A DNA stretch of 64,000 bases, taken from contig NC_012785.1 in the NCBI RefSeq assembly GCF_000023325.1, positions 620,001-684,000 on the forward strand, written 5' to 3'. Positions within the stretch are counted from its first letter, which is position 1. The number at the start of each line of letters is the position of its first letter. The notes below the pieces were generated by a model. The model was not told where the DNA came from, did not search any database, and worked only from the letters and a program-made list of their open reading frames with translations. Both the position numbers and the translations under genes were made by a program. Of this stretch, positions 15,516-24,586 are shown in pieces. This DNA is from Kosmotoga olearia TBF 19.5.1 (GTDB lineage Bacteria; Thermotogota; Thermotogae; Petrotogales; Kosmotogaceae).

Positions 15516-16550
15516 GTGGATTACAAAGAAAAATACGTTGTCAAGAAACTCGTGGATCTTGTCAAAATTCCCAGCCCTTCGGGTTTCACTCATAGGGCCA
15601 TTGAATATGTTCGCAAGGAACTCGAAACACTTGGTTTCGAACCTAAACTAACGAAAAAAGGCGCATGTTACGTGTGCCTCGGCGGTGAAGGTAATCCAGT
15701 CGCTTTCACAGCACATGTCGATACTCTCGGTGCCATGGTTAAATCCTTGAAGTCAAATGGGAGACTGGAAATCACTCCCATAGGCGGCTATATGATGAAC
15801 AGTGTTGAGGGTGAAAACTGTGTGGTTCATACAAAAGATGGAAGAGAGTACACGGGCACGATTCAAACTATCGCACCATCTGTTCATGTGTTTGAGAACG
15901 CAAGAACTCTAGAAAGAAAACCTATAAATATGGAAGTACGGATCGATGAAAAAGTGAAAACCAGAGATGACCTCGAAAAACTCGGTATCGAACCGGGCGA
16001 TTTCATTTCTTTTGACCCGAGGATAGTCGTTACCGAGAAAGGGTTCATAAAGAGCCGCCATCTGGATGATAAAGCAGGCGTAGCTATACTATTGACAGTA
16101 GCAAAAGACTTAAGCGAGAAAAAATTCTCGCTCAACAGAAAAGTCTACCTTTTCTTTTCAAACTATGAAGAGGTTGGACACGGCGCTTCAAGTGGTATTC
16201 CCCAAGATGTTGAAGAACTGATATCCGTTGATATGGGAGCTGTTGGTGGCACCCTTTCTACCAATGAATTCGTGGTTTCAATATGTGCTAAAGATTCCGG
16301 TGGACCCTATGACGCTCGATTGGTAAGGAATCTAGTTGAAACTGCTAAAAAATCTGATGTAAATTACAGCGTAGATATCTATCCCTTCTACGGCTCTGAT
16401 GCCGATGCTTCTCTCAGAGCAGGTTACGACATTGTTCACGGCCTCTTAGGACCAGGTGTTGAAGCTTCACATGGATATGAGAGAACTCACTACGATGGTT
16501 TAAAGAATACGATTAAATTGATTGAAAAATATCTCAAAAAAATAGTCTAA
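15516..16550 (+). CDS. M42-family metallopeptidase
   Basis: A 344-residue M42 glutamyl/leucyl aminopeptidase-type protein. Metal and catalytic residues are visible in AFTAHVDTLG (His, Asp), SRHLDDKAG (bridging Asp), FSNYEEVGHGAS (Glu-Glu) and ISVDMG, with the final His in GYERTHYDGL. It forms large cytoplasmic tetrahedral shells in characterised relatives and trims peptides. The GTG at 15516 has GGGGGGA upstream. It lies 17 nt behind the Suf pair, so probably the same transcript. Confidence 0.92.
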   Translation: MDYKEKYVVKKLVDLVKIPSPSGFTHRAIEYVRKELETLGFEPKLTKKGACYVCLGGEGNPVAFTAHVDTLGAMVKSLKSNGRLEITPIGGYMMNSVEGENCVVHTKDGREYTGTIQTIAPSVHVFENARTLERKPINMEVRIDEKVKTRDDLEKLGIEPGDFISFDPRIVVTEKGFIKSRHLDDKAGVAILLTVAKDLSEKKFSLNRKVYLFFSNYEEVGHGASSGIPQDVEELISVDMGAVGGTLSTNEFVVSICAKDSGGPYDARLVRNLVETAKKSDVNYSVDIYPFYGSDADASLRAGYDIVHGLLGPGVEASHGYERTHYDGLKNTIKLIEKYLKKIV

Positions 16551-16607
16551 AATACGTTTAACCAACAACACCGTGCTTTTTTGGTTGAAAGACCGTGATT
16601 TTTTCTT

Positions 16608-16635
16608 TTGGAAAATTGAGTTATCAGCGTATAAT
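16608..16635 (+). promoter_or_regulatory. Promoter of outer-membrane barrel gene
   Basis: TTGGAA (16608-16613) and TATAAT (16630-16635) are spaced 16 nt, 36 nt before the start codon at 16671. Confidence 0.65.
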
Positions 16636-16670
16636 TATATTGAAGCATTACAAAAACAGGAGGTGAAAGT

Positions 16671-17975
16671 ATGAGAAAAGTGATCGTTTTGAGTTTGCTC
16701 CTTCTTACCACTTCATTGTTCTTTGCGTTCGGCCCAGAACTTAGTTTTGGCACAGTAACGCTTGGAGCTACCGATAGCTATTTCGTTTACATGTTCCATT
16801 ATCCTGTCACAGACATAATACCTGGAATCGATCTGGATTTTGGCTTTGACATGTATCAAACCGAGATAGGCGGTCAGATGTATTTTGGTAAACCTTCACT
16901 GGACGCCACACCATCTACAAATGTTCTCAACGGGTTCTCAATCTACGCTGTAAGTCTCCGCACCAAATTGCTAGATTTGCGCTATGGCAAAATGGGATTC
17001 TACTCAAAAGGTATAGGCCTTCTTCTCAATTCTTACACAAAACCAAGAGCATGGGCTTTTGACGCTAACATTAAATTCTTCCAGCCCGGGTTGTCTTTAC
17101 ACGTTCCATTTGAAATTGTCTCACTAAATCCGTTTGTAGTCGACAAGACCTCTTCACTCTGGTTCGGAGGCGTTTTCTTCGATCTTCCTCTGAACCTCAA
17201 ACTGGATACAACCTTCGTATGGGAATCAAATTCGGCTATAACAGACAGTGGTGAAATACCTGCTTATGGATTGACAGCTTCACTCGATTTCCCGATAGTT
17301 AACTGGAAGCTTATACGGTTGATCCCTTCTGCTGAGACAGCGATACTCGCTACCAAAGATTTCAGTCATATTGGATTCGGTGCTGGTGTTGGAGCCAGAG
17401 CTGCTATTCTCGATCTGCTGCGCATAAGGGGAGGGCTCGTTTACTATTCAGAAAACTTCATACCCGGTTATTACAACGCAGACTATGAATACAAGAAAAT
17501 GATGGAACTGTATGAAGGTCAATCATGGCTTCCGAGAATCACCGATGCAGCAACTCCTGCTCTCGGCTGGTTCATAAGAGGTGACGTTGGAATAGGTGAT
17601 ATGCTTATTCTCAAGGTCAACGTGGATAGCTACAATACACTGCCAAATTCTCCTGTTGTTAAAGGATATTTGCGGGTAAGAATTCCTGAGGTTAACCTTG
17701 GCAAATTCGGTGGAGTTCCAGAATTCTTTGCTGAAGCTGGTTACTACCAGGATAATTTCCCGGTAGCTGAATTGTTTGGCGAGAATTGGAAAAACGCTCT
17801 TCTAAACGAAAACACCAGACTCAGCTTTGGTGCTATATATCCTCTAGCAGGAAATATGGCAGCCCACTTCATCGTGAATTACAACCCCGCAGCCAAAGAT
17901 TTCGATTACCTCATAATGTTCGAATCACTCTCAGATAGAATGCCCGGAGCATGGCTCGATCCTAGCGAAGATTAA
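16671..17975 (+). CDS. Secreted beta-barrel protein, probably outer-membrane (toga)
   Basis: A 434-residue protein with a signal peptide (MRKVIVLSLLLLTTSLFFAFG) followed by alternating-residue amphipathic strands through most of its length, for example LDFGFDMYQTEIGGQMYFG and LSFGAIYPLAGNMAAHFIVNY. The pattern fits an outer-membrane beta-barrel of the Thermotogota toga. It has its own TATAAT promoter and an AGGAGGTG ribosome-binding site, as expected of an abundant envelope protein. The C-terminus (LDPSED) does not end in an aromatic residue, unusual for a BAM substrate. Confidence 0.75.
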   Translation: MRKVIVLSLLLLTTSLFFAFGPELSFGTVTLGATDSYFVYMFHYPVTDIIPGIDLDFGFDMYQTEIGGQMYFGKPSLDATPSTNVLNGFSIYAVSLRTKLLDLRYGKMGFYSKGIGLLLNSYTKPRAWAFDANIKFFQPGLSLHVPFEIVSLNPFVVDKTSSLWFGGVFFDLPLNLKLDTTFVWESNSAITDSGEIPAYGLTASLDFPIVNWKLIRLIPSAETAILATKDFSHIGFGAGVGARAAILDLLRIRGGLVYYSENFIPGYYNADYEYKKMMELYEGQSWLPRITDAATPALGWFIRGDVGIGDMLILKVNVDSYNTLPNSPVVKGYLRVRIPEVNLGKFGGVPEFFAEAGYYQDNFPVAELFGENWKNALLNENTRLSFGAIYPLAGNMAAHFIVNYNPAAKDFDYLIMFESLSDRMPGAWLDPSED

Positions 17976-17994
17976 TCTTTAATACTATATAGAA

Positions 17995-18024
17995 GACAGG
18001 GCTCCAATGATATGGAGCCCTGTC
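17995..18024. terminator. Bidirectional terminator between convergent genes
   Basis: A perfect 12-bp stem, GACAGGGCTCCA / TGGAGCCCTGTC with a 6-nt loop, between the stops of the barrel gene and the HD-GYP gene. Confidence 0.85.
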
Positions 18025-18025
18025 T

Positions 18026-19678
18026 TCATTCTACAACTTCAAACAAATCTTCTATCGTTTCTCTCCAGATTTCTTCAAAAGCGATACGATAGTTCCTTGG
18101 TTGGATCATCTCCGCCATCTTAGCAAAATTATTCAGCAAGTGATCTTCAACCAGTTGCCCGCGAAGGCTCAATAGATACCTTACAGCCTCTTCTTTGGAT
18201 AACGCCTTCCTGTAAGGCCTATCTGTGGTCAGAGCATCAAAAATGTCGGCAATGGCCACTATCTGAGCAACTTCAGGTATCTCCCCATTCTTCAGGCCAA
18301 GTGGGTATCCTTTGCCATCTATCCGCTCATGATGCATCAAAACTACGTGGCGTATTAAATCCGGAAATTTCAACCCTTCAAGGAATTCCGCCCCATAAAC
18401 CGGGTGCTTCCGTATCGCTTTCAATTCTTCAGGGTCAAGCTTTCCTTTCTTGTTGAGTATTTCAAGAGGAACTTTAATCTTCCCATAATCGTGAAGCATT
18501 CCGCCAATTATCAGATAGAACAAATCGGTTGTAGAATAATTCATATGACGCGCTAACGAGTAAGCAAAATACGAAACTCTGAGAGTATGGCTGGCTGTAT
18601 AATCATCTCTTTGTCTCAACTCATTTACCAATTTCTTGAAAATGTCCCATAGTCTGAACAAAGCGGATTTAAGATATTTTCTAACGTGGGGAGATAATAT
18701 CTTCTCTTTCCGAAGTATTTCGAAAGCTTCTATCATTACCTCTATCGCCTTAAAGCTCTCTCCTTGAGCGTTAAGGATCTCAGCTTTTAGCGCCTGACTC
18801 TCTCCATAGAGATAAGGAGTGTATTCTCTCTCCAGTATGCGATCTATCCACCGAACATACTCTTTGGCTTTGTCAATATCTCCCCGACTAACATAGTAAT
18901 AACCGAGAAAGACCAGAGATATTCCCATATCCAAACGCTCAGGATTCTCAGAGTTCATTTTTTCGAGTTCTTTAACGACATTCTCAGCTTTTTCTATCTC
19001 AGAGAGAGCAAGAAAACATTTTAACTCCATAACAGCACATTTGGAAAGAAGATAGTCAAAGGCCTTCTTTTTAAGAGAGGTAACAAGGTTAAGCGCTTTT
19101 TCAAAGTCACCACGATAATAGTAATACTCCGTAAGGTTGTAGGGAGCAAGCAATGAACCGGCAAAATCTTCCGGGTACTTCATTGCCTTTTCAAGAAGTT
19201 CAACAGGGTCTTCTCCGATTTCAAAATAAGATGCCACCAGACCAAGATCATTATAATACGTAGCTCTGAGGTCCTCCGGTACAAACTTTTCTATGCCGAG
19301 TAATTCCTTCGCCTGTTTTATGACCTCCGTTCTTTTATTGAGCTCGTAACTGATCATCATATAAAAAAGCCTGAAAGAAATCTTCTCCCGGCTGTTTTCA
19401 GGAAACTTTTCGGCTATTTCCATAACTCTCTTCACAATATCATAGGCTCTTGTCAACTTTCCACGTTTCGCATTGAAAGCAGCAAGTTTTCTAAACCATT
19501 CTAAATCATAGCTACTGAGAGTATCCCTTCCCTCTGCAGTGGTACAAAGTTTTTTCAAAGCGTCAAGGTAATCTCGCTCTTTTTTATCTTCAATCTTTTT
19601 AAGAATCTCACATATTTTAGGAATACTTTTCTCAGAAATTTCTAAACCTAAAAGTAACTCCTCAACGTCCTTTTTCAT
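18026..19678 (-). CDS. TPR-repeat HD-GYP cyclic-di-GMP phosphodiesterase
   Basis: A 550-residue protein. About 340 N-terminal residues form helical TPR-like repeats (for example DFEKALNLVTSLKKKAF and GDIDKAKEYVRWIDRIL). The C-terminal HD-GYP domain carries HTLRVSYFAYSLARHM, the catalytic LHDYGKI, LMHHERIDGKGYPLGLKNGEI and DIFDALTTDRPYR. It should degrade cyclic di-GMP, with the TPR region acting as a protein-binding input. No transmembrane segment. It is in the same neighbourhood as a GGDEF response regulator, so this region holds both halves of c-di-GMP turnover. Confidence 0.92.
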   Translation of the reverse strand: MKKDVEELLLGLEISEKSIPKICEILKKIEDKKERDYLDALKKLCTTAEGRDTLSSYDLEWFRKLAAFNAKRGKLTRAYDIVKRVMEIAEKFPENSREKISFRLFYMMISYELNKRTEVIKQAKELLGIEKFVPEDLRATYYNDLGLVASYFEIGEDPVELLEKAMKYPEDFAGSLLAPYNLTEYYYYRGDFEKALNLVTSLKKKAFDYLLSKCAVMELKCFLALSEIEKAENVVKELEKMNSENPERLDMGISLVFLGYYYVSRGDIDKAKEYVRWIDRILEREYTPYLYGESQALKAEILNAQGESFKAIEVMIEAFEILRKEKILSPHVRKYLKSALFRLWDIFKKLVNELRQRDDYTASHTLRVSYFAYSLARHMNYSTTDLFYLIIGGMLHDYGKIKVPLEILNKKGKLDPEELKAIRKHPVYGAEFLEGLKFPDLIRHVVLMHHERIDGKGYPLGLKNGEIPEVAQIVAIADIFDALTTDRPYRKALSKEEAVRYLLSLRGQLVEDHLLNNFAKMAEMIQPRNYRIAFEEIWRETIEDLFEVVE

Positions 19679-19773
19679 AAAAACCTCCAGAATCTGCGGT
19701 TGAACAGTTAATTTCTTGCTTAATTATATCATTCAAAGCTGTTATAAAGTCTGAGAAAGACTCACAAAAAACC

Positions 19774-19802
19774 TTGTCCAATTTGGATTTTAATAATACA
19801 AT
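19774..19802 (+). promoter_or_regulatory. Promoter of coiled-coil envelope gene
   Basis: TTGTCC (19774-19779) and TACAAT (19797-19802) are spaced 17 nt, with a leader of about 60 nt before the GGAGGTG site. Confidence 0.6.
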
Positions 19803-19870
19803 ATCTCTGTAGTCAATTAAATTCCGTTCTTATTTTTTTATTGACTAAACATTTCGCGGAGGTGTTGCAA

Positions 19871-20437
19871 ATGCTGAGGAATATTTTTATCGTCATTTTT
19901 GTTATTCTTTCTTCAATTCTACTTGCCGAAGTATCAGAAACTACCAGTGCTACTGAAGTTACTGTTCCATCTGTTGAAGAGGAGGTTGCAACTGCTACAG
20001 TTGTGGGAGAAGAAAAAGCTATGACACCTGAAGAACTTTTGGCACGTAAAGCAGCATTAGAGGAAGAGTTGAACAGAATAAATCTACAGCTCATGGATCT
20101 TCTGACAGAATCGGTTAGTGCGGGAATGAACTTAAAAGAAAATCTCGAAAAACTGCAAACCGAGCTACAGCAATTGAAAACCCAATTATTAGGTCTTTCC
20201 AATAACTTATCGAGTTTTAAAGGTGATCAGGAAAGCTTTAACAAAGAGGTTTCCACGGCTCTCACCAGAATTGATGCACTCGTTTCACAGGTTGATCAAC
20301 TCAATTCATCAATTGATCAGCTCAAAGAATCCCTGCAAAAAATCGAACAGAGAGTATCAACATCTTTCTGGCTATCCATTGTAGCAATACTTGTCTCAGT
20401 GACCATTGCTGTACTAATTGCTTTTCAGATTATCTGA
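19871..20437 (+). CDS. Exported coiled-coil protein with C-terminal membrane anchor
   Basis: A 188-residue protein with a signal peptide (LRNIFIVIFVILSSILLAEV), a Thr/Glu/Val-rich linker, a long heptad-rich coiled coil (about residues 50-155: ALEEELNRINLQLMDLL, LEKLQTELQQLKTQLLGL, LVSQVDQLNSSIDQLKESL) and a C-terminal hydrophobic helix. The layout resembles the Thermotoga rod protein Omp-alpha, which spans the periplasm to tether the toga, but it lacks the N-terminal SLH domain and is about half as long. The ATG at 19871 follows GGAGGTG. Confidence 0.72.
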   Translation: MLRNIFIVIFVILSSILLAEVSETTSATEVTVPSVEEEVATATVVGEEKAMTPEELLARKAALEEELNRINLQLMDLLTESVSAGMNLKENLEKLQTELQQLKTQLLGLSNNLSSFKGDQESFNKEVSTALTRIDALVSQVDQLNSSIDQLKESLQKIEQRVSTSFWLSIVAILVSVTIAVLIAFQII

Positions 20438-20458
20438 AAATGTTTTCTCAAGATCTTC

Positions 20459-20671
20459 CTATTTCCTGATGACACCAACCTTTTTGATTATCTTCTCAAC
20501 AACGCTGTAAGATGGGAGAACAATGGGGGCACATTCGCGCTCAATAACTTTTGCTAGCATTCCATAAATGATATCTGTATCTTCAGACTCAGTAATGGTA
20601 TAACCTCCGGGGTTTTTGATTTTTACAATTGCATTCGCTCGATCGTCACCCACAAGAACCCTGATCATCAC
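20459..20671 (-). CDS. Small protein of unknown function
   Basis: A 70-residue basic/hydrophobic protein (starts GTG-ATG: MMIRVLVGDDRANAIVK). It is 14 nt downstream of the REC-GGDEF gene with an AGGAGA site about 10 nt before the GTG, so the two are probably co-transcribed. The stretch VIERECAPIVLPSYSVVEKIIKKVG suggests a small alpha/beta fold. I do not recognise a family. It could be a partner of the diguanylate cyclase. Confidence 0.6.
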   Translation of the reverse strand: MMIRVLVGDDRANAIVKIKNPGGYTITESEDTDIIYGMLAKVIERECAPIVLPSYSVVEKIIKKVGVIRK

Positions 20672-20685
20672 CGCACGTCTATCTC

Positions 20686-22095
20686 CTAATTCTCCCTGTA
20701 GACACTTATTCTATCTTTTCCAGAACGTTTAGCTTTGTAGAGCTCGTTATCAGCCTTATTTACCAGTTCCCTCAAAGTCGTATCATCGGAAAATTCGGCG
20801 ACTCCCGCGCTGACAGTTACCTTTATCGGCTTGCCCGTTACCGCTCTCCAATCGTAGTTTCTCAATTCATCAAGAACTCTTTCAAGAGCTTCAACTGCCT
20901 CTGCTGCTTTTATGCCCGGAAAAATTATCAAAAATTCTTCCCCGCCATATCTACCCACAATATCACTTTTTCTCATAGAATTTCTGAAAATCTTTCCTAT
21001 CTCCTTCAGAACCGTATCTCCAAAGAGATGCCCATAAGTATCGTTGATTTCCTTGAAGTCATCTACGTCCAGCATAGCTACAGTTAAGGAAAGCATTCTT
21101 CTCTTTGCCAGCTCTATGTACTCCTTCAAACGACTAAGTGTAGCTTTTCGATTGAAAAGGGAAGTTAGAAAGTCGATTTCCGTAGCGATTCTTTGATCAC
21201 AAAAATTGTTTACGGTTTTTGCAATTATTCCAAGCGTCTCTCCTATGCTATCCATGAAATAATAAAGGCTTTCTGCGTTCCGCGGCCTTTTGAAAGACAT
21301 AACACCCAATTCCTGATCTCCAAATGATATGACAAAATTTTTGACATTATTCGTATCAAATCCATCTTCTGAAGCATCCGAATCAAACTTCAAAAGCCAC
21401 TCAGATGGAGTAACAGGTTTTTCCATAGCCCTCAATAAATTGCTTTTAACATATTCATGAGGCGTAGTATCAGAATAAAATCCAAAGGAATATACTCTTC
21501 CTATACTTGAAGAGATTAATAAAATACACAATCCATCAGCGCGTACAAAGTCAAGGATCAAGCTTTTTAGTTTTCTCATCATGTATTCTTCATCATCCAC
21601 GTACTGAACCAGCGAAAGAAGTTCTTTATTTATGACCTCGGTTTTCAGGGTTTCTTCTATTACATCCACAAGTTCGCCAAATGGTTCAGTGCGGGTTTTA
21701 TATACCTCTTTTGACCAACCCGAAATATAATTCCCTTTCAAAAAGTTAAGAATCTCTTTTGTGATCGATTCCACATCTCCTGATTTCTTCAGGAATTTAT
21801 TTGCACCACTCTTTTTGGCCCAAAAATCATTTATCGCCTCATCCGCTCCGGTTAAAATTAGGATACCAACATTCTTAAAGCTGGTATAGCTTCTTATTAG
21901 CCGGCAAAGATGTACTCCATTCATCCTGGGCATAACGTAGTCAGTTATTACCACATCTGGAAGAAAATCAAAAAACTTATTAAGACCGTCTATTCCATCG
22001 GCTGCAGTTTCAACAGTAAACCCGTATTCTATCAGTACTTTTTCCAGCAAAGTTCTCCAAGTATCACTGTCATCAACCACTAACACTTTATCCAT
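20686..22095 (-). CDS. Response regulator with GGDEF diguanylate cyclase domain
   Basis: A 469-residue protein. Residues 1-120 form a receiver domain (VVDDSD acidic pair, phospho-acceptor Asp in VVITDYVMP, Lys in KKS). A GAF-like middle region follows, then a GGDEF domain with active-site RYGGEEF and substrate motif LFNRKATLSRLKEYIELAKRR. RKSD five residues before GGEEF is a canonical RxxD inhibitory site, so product feedback is expected. It makes cyclic di-GMP in response to a two-component signal; no sensor kinase is nearby. Confidence 0.92.
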   Translation of the reverse strand: MDKVLVVDDSDTWRTLLEKVLIEYGFTVETAADGIDGLNKFFDFLPDVVITDYVMPRMNGVHLCRLIRSYTSFKNVGILILTGADEAINDFWAKKSGANKFLKKSGDVESITKEILNFLKGNYISGWSKEVYKTRTEPFGELVDVIEETLKTEVINKELLSLVQYVDDEEYMMRKLKSLILDFVRADGLCILLISSSIGRVYSFGFYSDTTPHEYVKSNLLRAMEKPVTPSEWLLKFDSDASEDGFDTNNVKNFVISFGDQELGVMSFKRPRNAESLYYFMDSIGETLGIIAKTVNNFCDQRIATEIDFLTSLFNRKATLSRLKEYIELAKRRMLSLTVAMLDVDDFKEINDTYGHLFGDTVLKEIGKIFRNSMRKSDIVGRYGGEEFLIIFPGIKAAEAVEALERVLDELRNYDWRAVTGKPIKVTVSAGVAEFSDDTTLRELVNKADNELYKAKRSGKDRISVYREN

Positions 22096-22283
22096 AAACT
22101 TTCCTCACTTTCGTATTCTCATTACTCTAAAAGAATCCCCCTTCCCAGCAAACATCGTATATCAACTAAGCTCTGATTCCTCAATTAACCAGTATTAAAA
22201 ACATCGCCTCTATTAAGGTAAGTTTAACTCACTTTAACTCTAGCGCCGCAGTATCACAAATCTCTACTATCATTTCTTTTGGA

Positions 22284-23126
22284 TCATTTTTCACGCTCAG
22301 ACTTCCTGTAAGAGATGGGTATATACTGCACCGACGGTCTTCTTTGCTCGGTTTGTTTATAAAGGTTCATGAGGGTGTATATCTCATCCGGTACTTCCGT
22401 GCTAACATTCAACCCGAATTTTTTAACCTCTTCTACGGTAAGGGGATAATCATGTGTCCAGTATCCTGAACAAAGTTTATCAGCAAGCTCCTGAGCTTTT
22501 TCAAACCCGAATTTATCCTTCAAAAGTTCCGTAACAAATTCCTTCATCTGGGCTATCGCTTTCTTCGAAATATCTGCCAGAATCAGTGTTTGGTCGTCAA
22601 CTTTATTTATGTCCTTCTCCTTGACAACATTGAGGATTGAAGCTGCTGGATACTGTCCAATCTGAGGATCGAGCGGACCAAGAACAGCGTTTTCATCCAT
22701 TACTATCTCATCAGCTGCTATGGCTATAAGTGTTCCACCAGACATAGCATAATGAGGAACGAAAACGGTGACCTTTCCCTTGTGCTTTTTTAATGCTCTG
22801 GCTATCTGTTCAGCAGCAAGCACTAAACCTCCAGGGGTGTGAATTATAAAATCAATCGGCATATCGTCGGGGGTCATTTTAATGGCCCTAAGAACCTCTT
22901 CTGAATCTTCGATGTCTATAAATCTTCTCATACTCAAACCGAAAAAGTTAACGGCCTCCTGGCGATGAATGAGGGTTATTACCCTGCTACCTCTTTTCTT
23001 TTCAATACTTCTCAGCAATGCTTCCCGGGAACTTTTGACTGATGCTGATCTCATAAATGGAATGAACATTGAGAATATCAGTATCATCCAAAAGAGCTGA
23101 AATATAAATGTTGCTGGATCGAACAT
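22284..23126 (-). CDS. Membrane-anchored ClpP/crotonase-fold serine protease (SDH/DUF114 type)
   Basis: A 280-residue protein with an N-terminal transmembrane helix (about residues 5-25) and a ClpP-like protease domain. FIIHTPGGLVLAAEQIARAL forms the oxyanion region, HYAMSGGTLIAIAADEIVM contains the nucleophile Ser, and the following DENAVLGPLDPQIGQ block is family-typical. Archaeal and thermophile members of the SppA-related SDH proteinase group share this layout. It probably degrades membrane or signal peptides. AGGAGGATGAAAGA precedes the ATG; it starts 18 nt after the next upstream gene. Confidence 0.88.
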   Translation of the reverse strand: MFDPATFIFQLFWMILIFSMFIPFMRSASVKSSREALLRSIEKKRGSRVITLIHRQEAVNFFGLSMRRFIDIEDSEEVLRAIKMTPDDMPIDFIIHTPGGLVLAAEQIARALKKHKGKVTVFVPHYAMSGGTLIAIAADEIVMDENAVLGPLDPQIGQYPAASILNVVKEKDINKVDDQTLILADISKKAIAQMKEFVTELLKDKFGFEKAQELADKLCSGYWTHDYPLTVEEVKKFGLNVSTEVPDEIYTLMNLYKQTEQRRPSVQYIPISYRKSEREK

Positions 23127-23144
23127 TCTTTCATCCTCCTTTCG

Positions 23145-24413
23145 CTATTTGTTATACTTCTCTAAAATATCGATTATAGTATTTTCCAATTCTAACGCTG
23201 TTCTTGTACTGATCTCTCTAATATTTTCTATTGTTTCTTCGATAGTTTTACCAACAACACCCTGAGGACCAGCAACACAAGATTTATCCAGAGCGAGCAT
23301 AGCTGAATTATACGCTACTTCACCTGAAAAACCCACTTTGTAAGCACAGGCTTCTTTCGCACCGTCGCAGATCATTCCAAGGGTGCTCGAGAAAACAGTG
23401 CTCATTGCTTGAGAGATCTGCTCTGTTGAGCCGTTGAGCATATACACAATTCCCGCCGCAGCCGCCGGACCCGCCGCATTTGCCGCGCCGCAAGTCGGAG
23501 TAACCTTCCCTAGCCTGCTTTTAATATACCCTAAAACCAGATGACTCAATGCGATGGCTTTGGCGATTTCTTCTCGAGTCTTCCCATACGATTTCCCGGT
23601 AATTGCGACAGGCAATATCGTAACTATTCCTTGGTTCCCGCTTCCTCCACTGCTCATTACTGGCAATGGAACCCCAGCCATTCTTGCAAATGAAGCCGCT
23701 GCACAGAAGCGTTTTATCCTTATAGCAAGCTCTTCCTCTGAATTGTTGTTTTCTTTAACCGGCTTGCACAGTGATATTCCCTCATTCATAGCATACGTGG
23801 CTATTTCGAGGTTCATTTTTACTCCTTCGAATATAAAATCTACATCCTTGGCGTCTATGCGTTCGACAGTCTCTATTATTTCATCTATTGGAAATTTTTC
23901 CCCTTCAAAAAAAACCGGCTCTTCCCGTTCCCTTTGTGAACCTTTGAAAACAATCACACCATCTCTTGCAACCAGAGAGATAGCGGTGTGATCGCCGTCT
24001 ATAACACACCTTGCAGCATGATTCCTTGTTTTAACCGTTACGTCTATATAAACTCCGGGTTTATCCCTGAGACATGATAGCTTCACTTTACCTGAAGCTA
24101 TCATTCTTTTCGCTTTTTCTATATGACTATCATTGCATGATTTCAACGCTCGGAGCTTCAATGAAGGATCACCACAAATAGCCCCAAGTGCCGCGGCAAT
24201 CTTGTTTCCCCTTGCTCCATTAGTTCCCGGGATTACCACATACATTCCATTCTTATAAATGTTTATGCTGGTCTTAACTTCTATGCTCTCCAAAATCTCA
24301 TCTTCAGGCAAATCTTTACAAGCTCTTGAAACAGCAAAGGCTATCGCACCGGGTTCCGTACATCCTAGAGCAGGCTTTACACCAGACTGTAAATACTGTG
24401 TCAATCTGATCAC
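23145..24413 (-). CDS. L-cysteine desulfidase / UPF0597 (serine dehydratase alpha) family
   Basis: A 422-residue protein of the YhaM/CyuA family. LGCTEPGAIAFAVSRA at the N-terminus, SSGGSGNQGI in the middle and the conserved cysteines in TPTCGAANA, MICDGAKEACAYKVGFS match the iron-sulfur-dependent fold. Archaeal relatives split L-cysteine to pyruvate, ammonia and sulfide. That sulfide could feed the minimal Suf system. The GTG at 24413 follows AGGGGAGA. It is followed by the membrane protease after 18 nt, likely one operon. Confidence 0.88.
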   Translation of the reverse strand: MIRLTQYLQSGVKPALGCTEPGAIAFAVSRACKDLPEDEILESIEVKTSINIYKNGMYVVIPGTNGARGNKIAAALGAICGDPSLKLRALKSCNDSHIEKAKRMIASGKVKLSCLRDKPGVYIDVTVKTRNHAARCVIDGDHTAISLVARDGVIVFKGSQREREEPVFFEGEKFPIDEIIETVERIDAKDVDFIFEGVKMNLEIATYAMNEGISLCKPVKENNNSEEELAIRIKRFCAAASFARMAGVPLPVMSSGGSGNQGIVTILPVAITGKSYGKTREEIAKAIALSHLVLGYIKSRLGKVTPTCGAANAAGPAAAAGIVYMLNGSTEQISQAMSTVFSSTLGMICDGAKEACAYKVGFSGEVAYNSAMLALDKSCVAGPQGVVGKTIEETIENIREISTRTALELENTIIDILEKYNK

Positions 24414-24553
24414 CGTTATTCTCCCCTCTATACTTTCTGTTTTTATGGATTAGCGTCATCTATCTATAAGAAACCCGACTTTGGTATCATTCTAACACGT
24501 AGAACCAGGTTAAAATGAACTTTTCTTTCAGTGAAAGCCTATATAATAAAAAA

Positions 24554-24567
24554 GGGCCTGGAGGCCC
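24554..24567 (-). terminator. Terminator of CoA-transferase operon
   Basis: A GGGCCTGGAGGCCC hairpin with a T-run on the minus strand, about 20 nt after the stop at 24587. Confidence 0.75.
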
Positions 24568-24586
24568 CTTTTCATTCTTGACGCGT

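Noticed and set aside
23554-23991. Plus-strand 145-residue frame inside the cysteine-desulfidase gene
   Set aside because: It is antisense to a conserved family gene, Ser/Pro/Ile-rich and typical of mirror frames.
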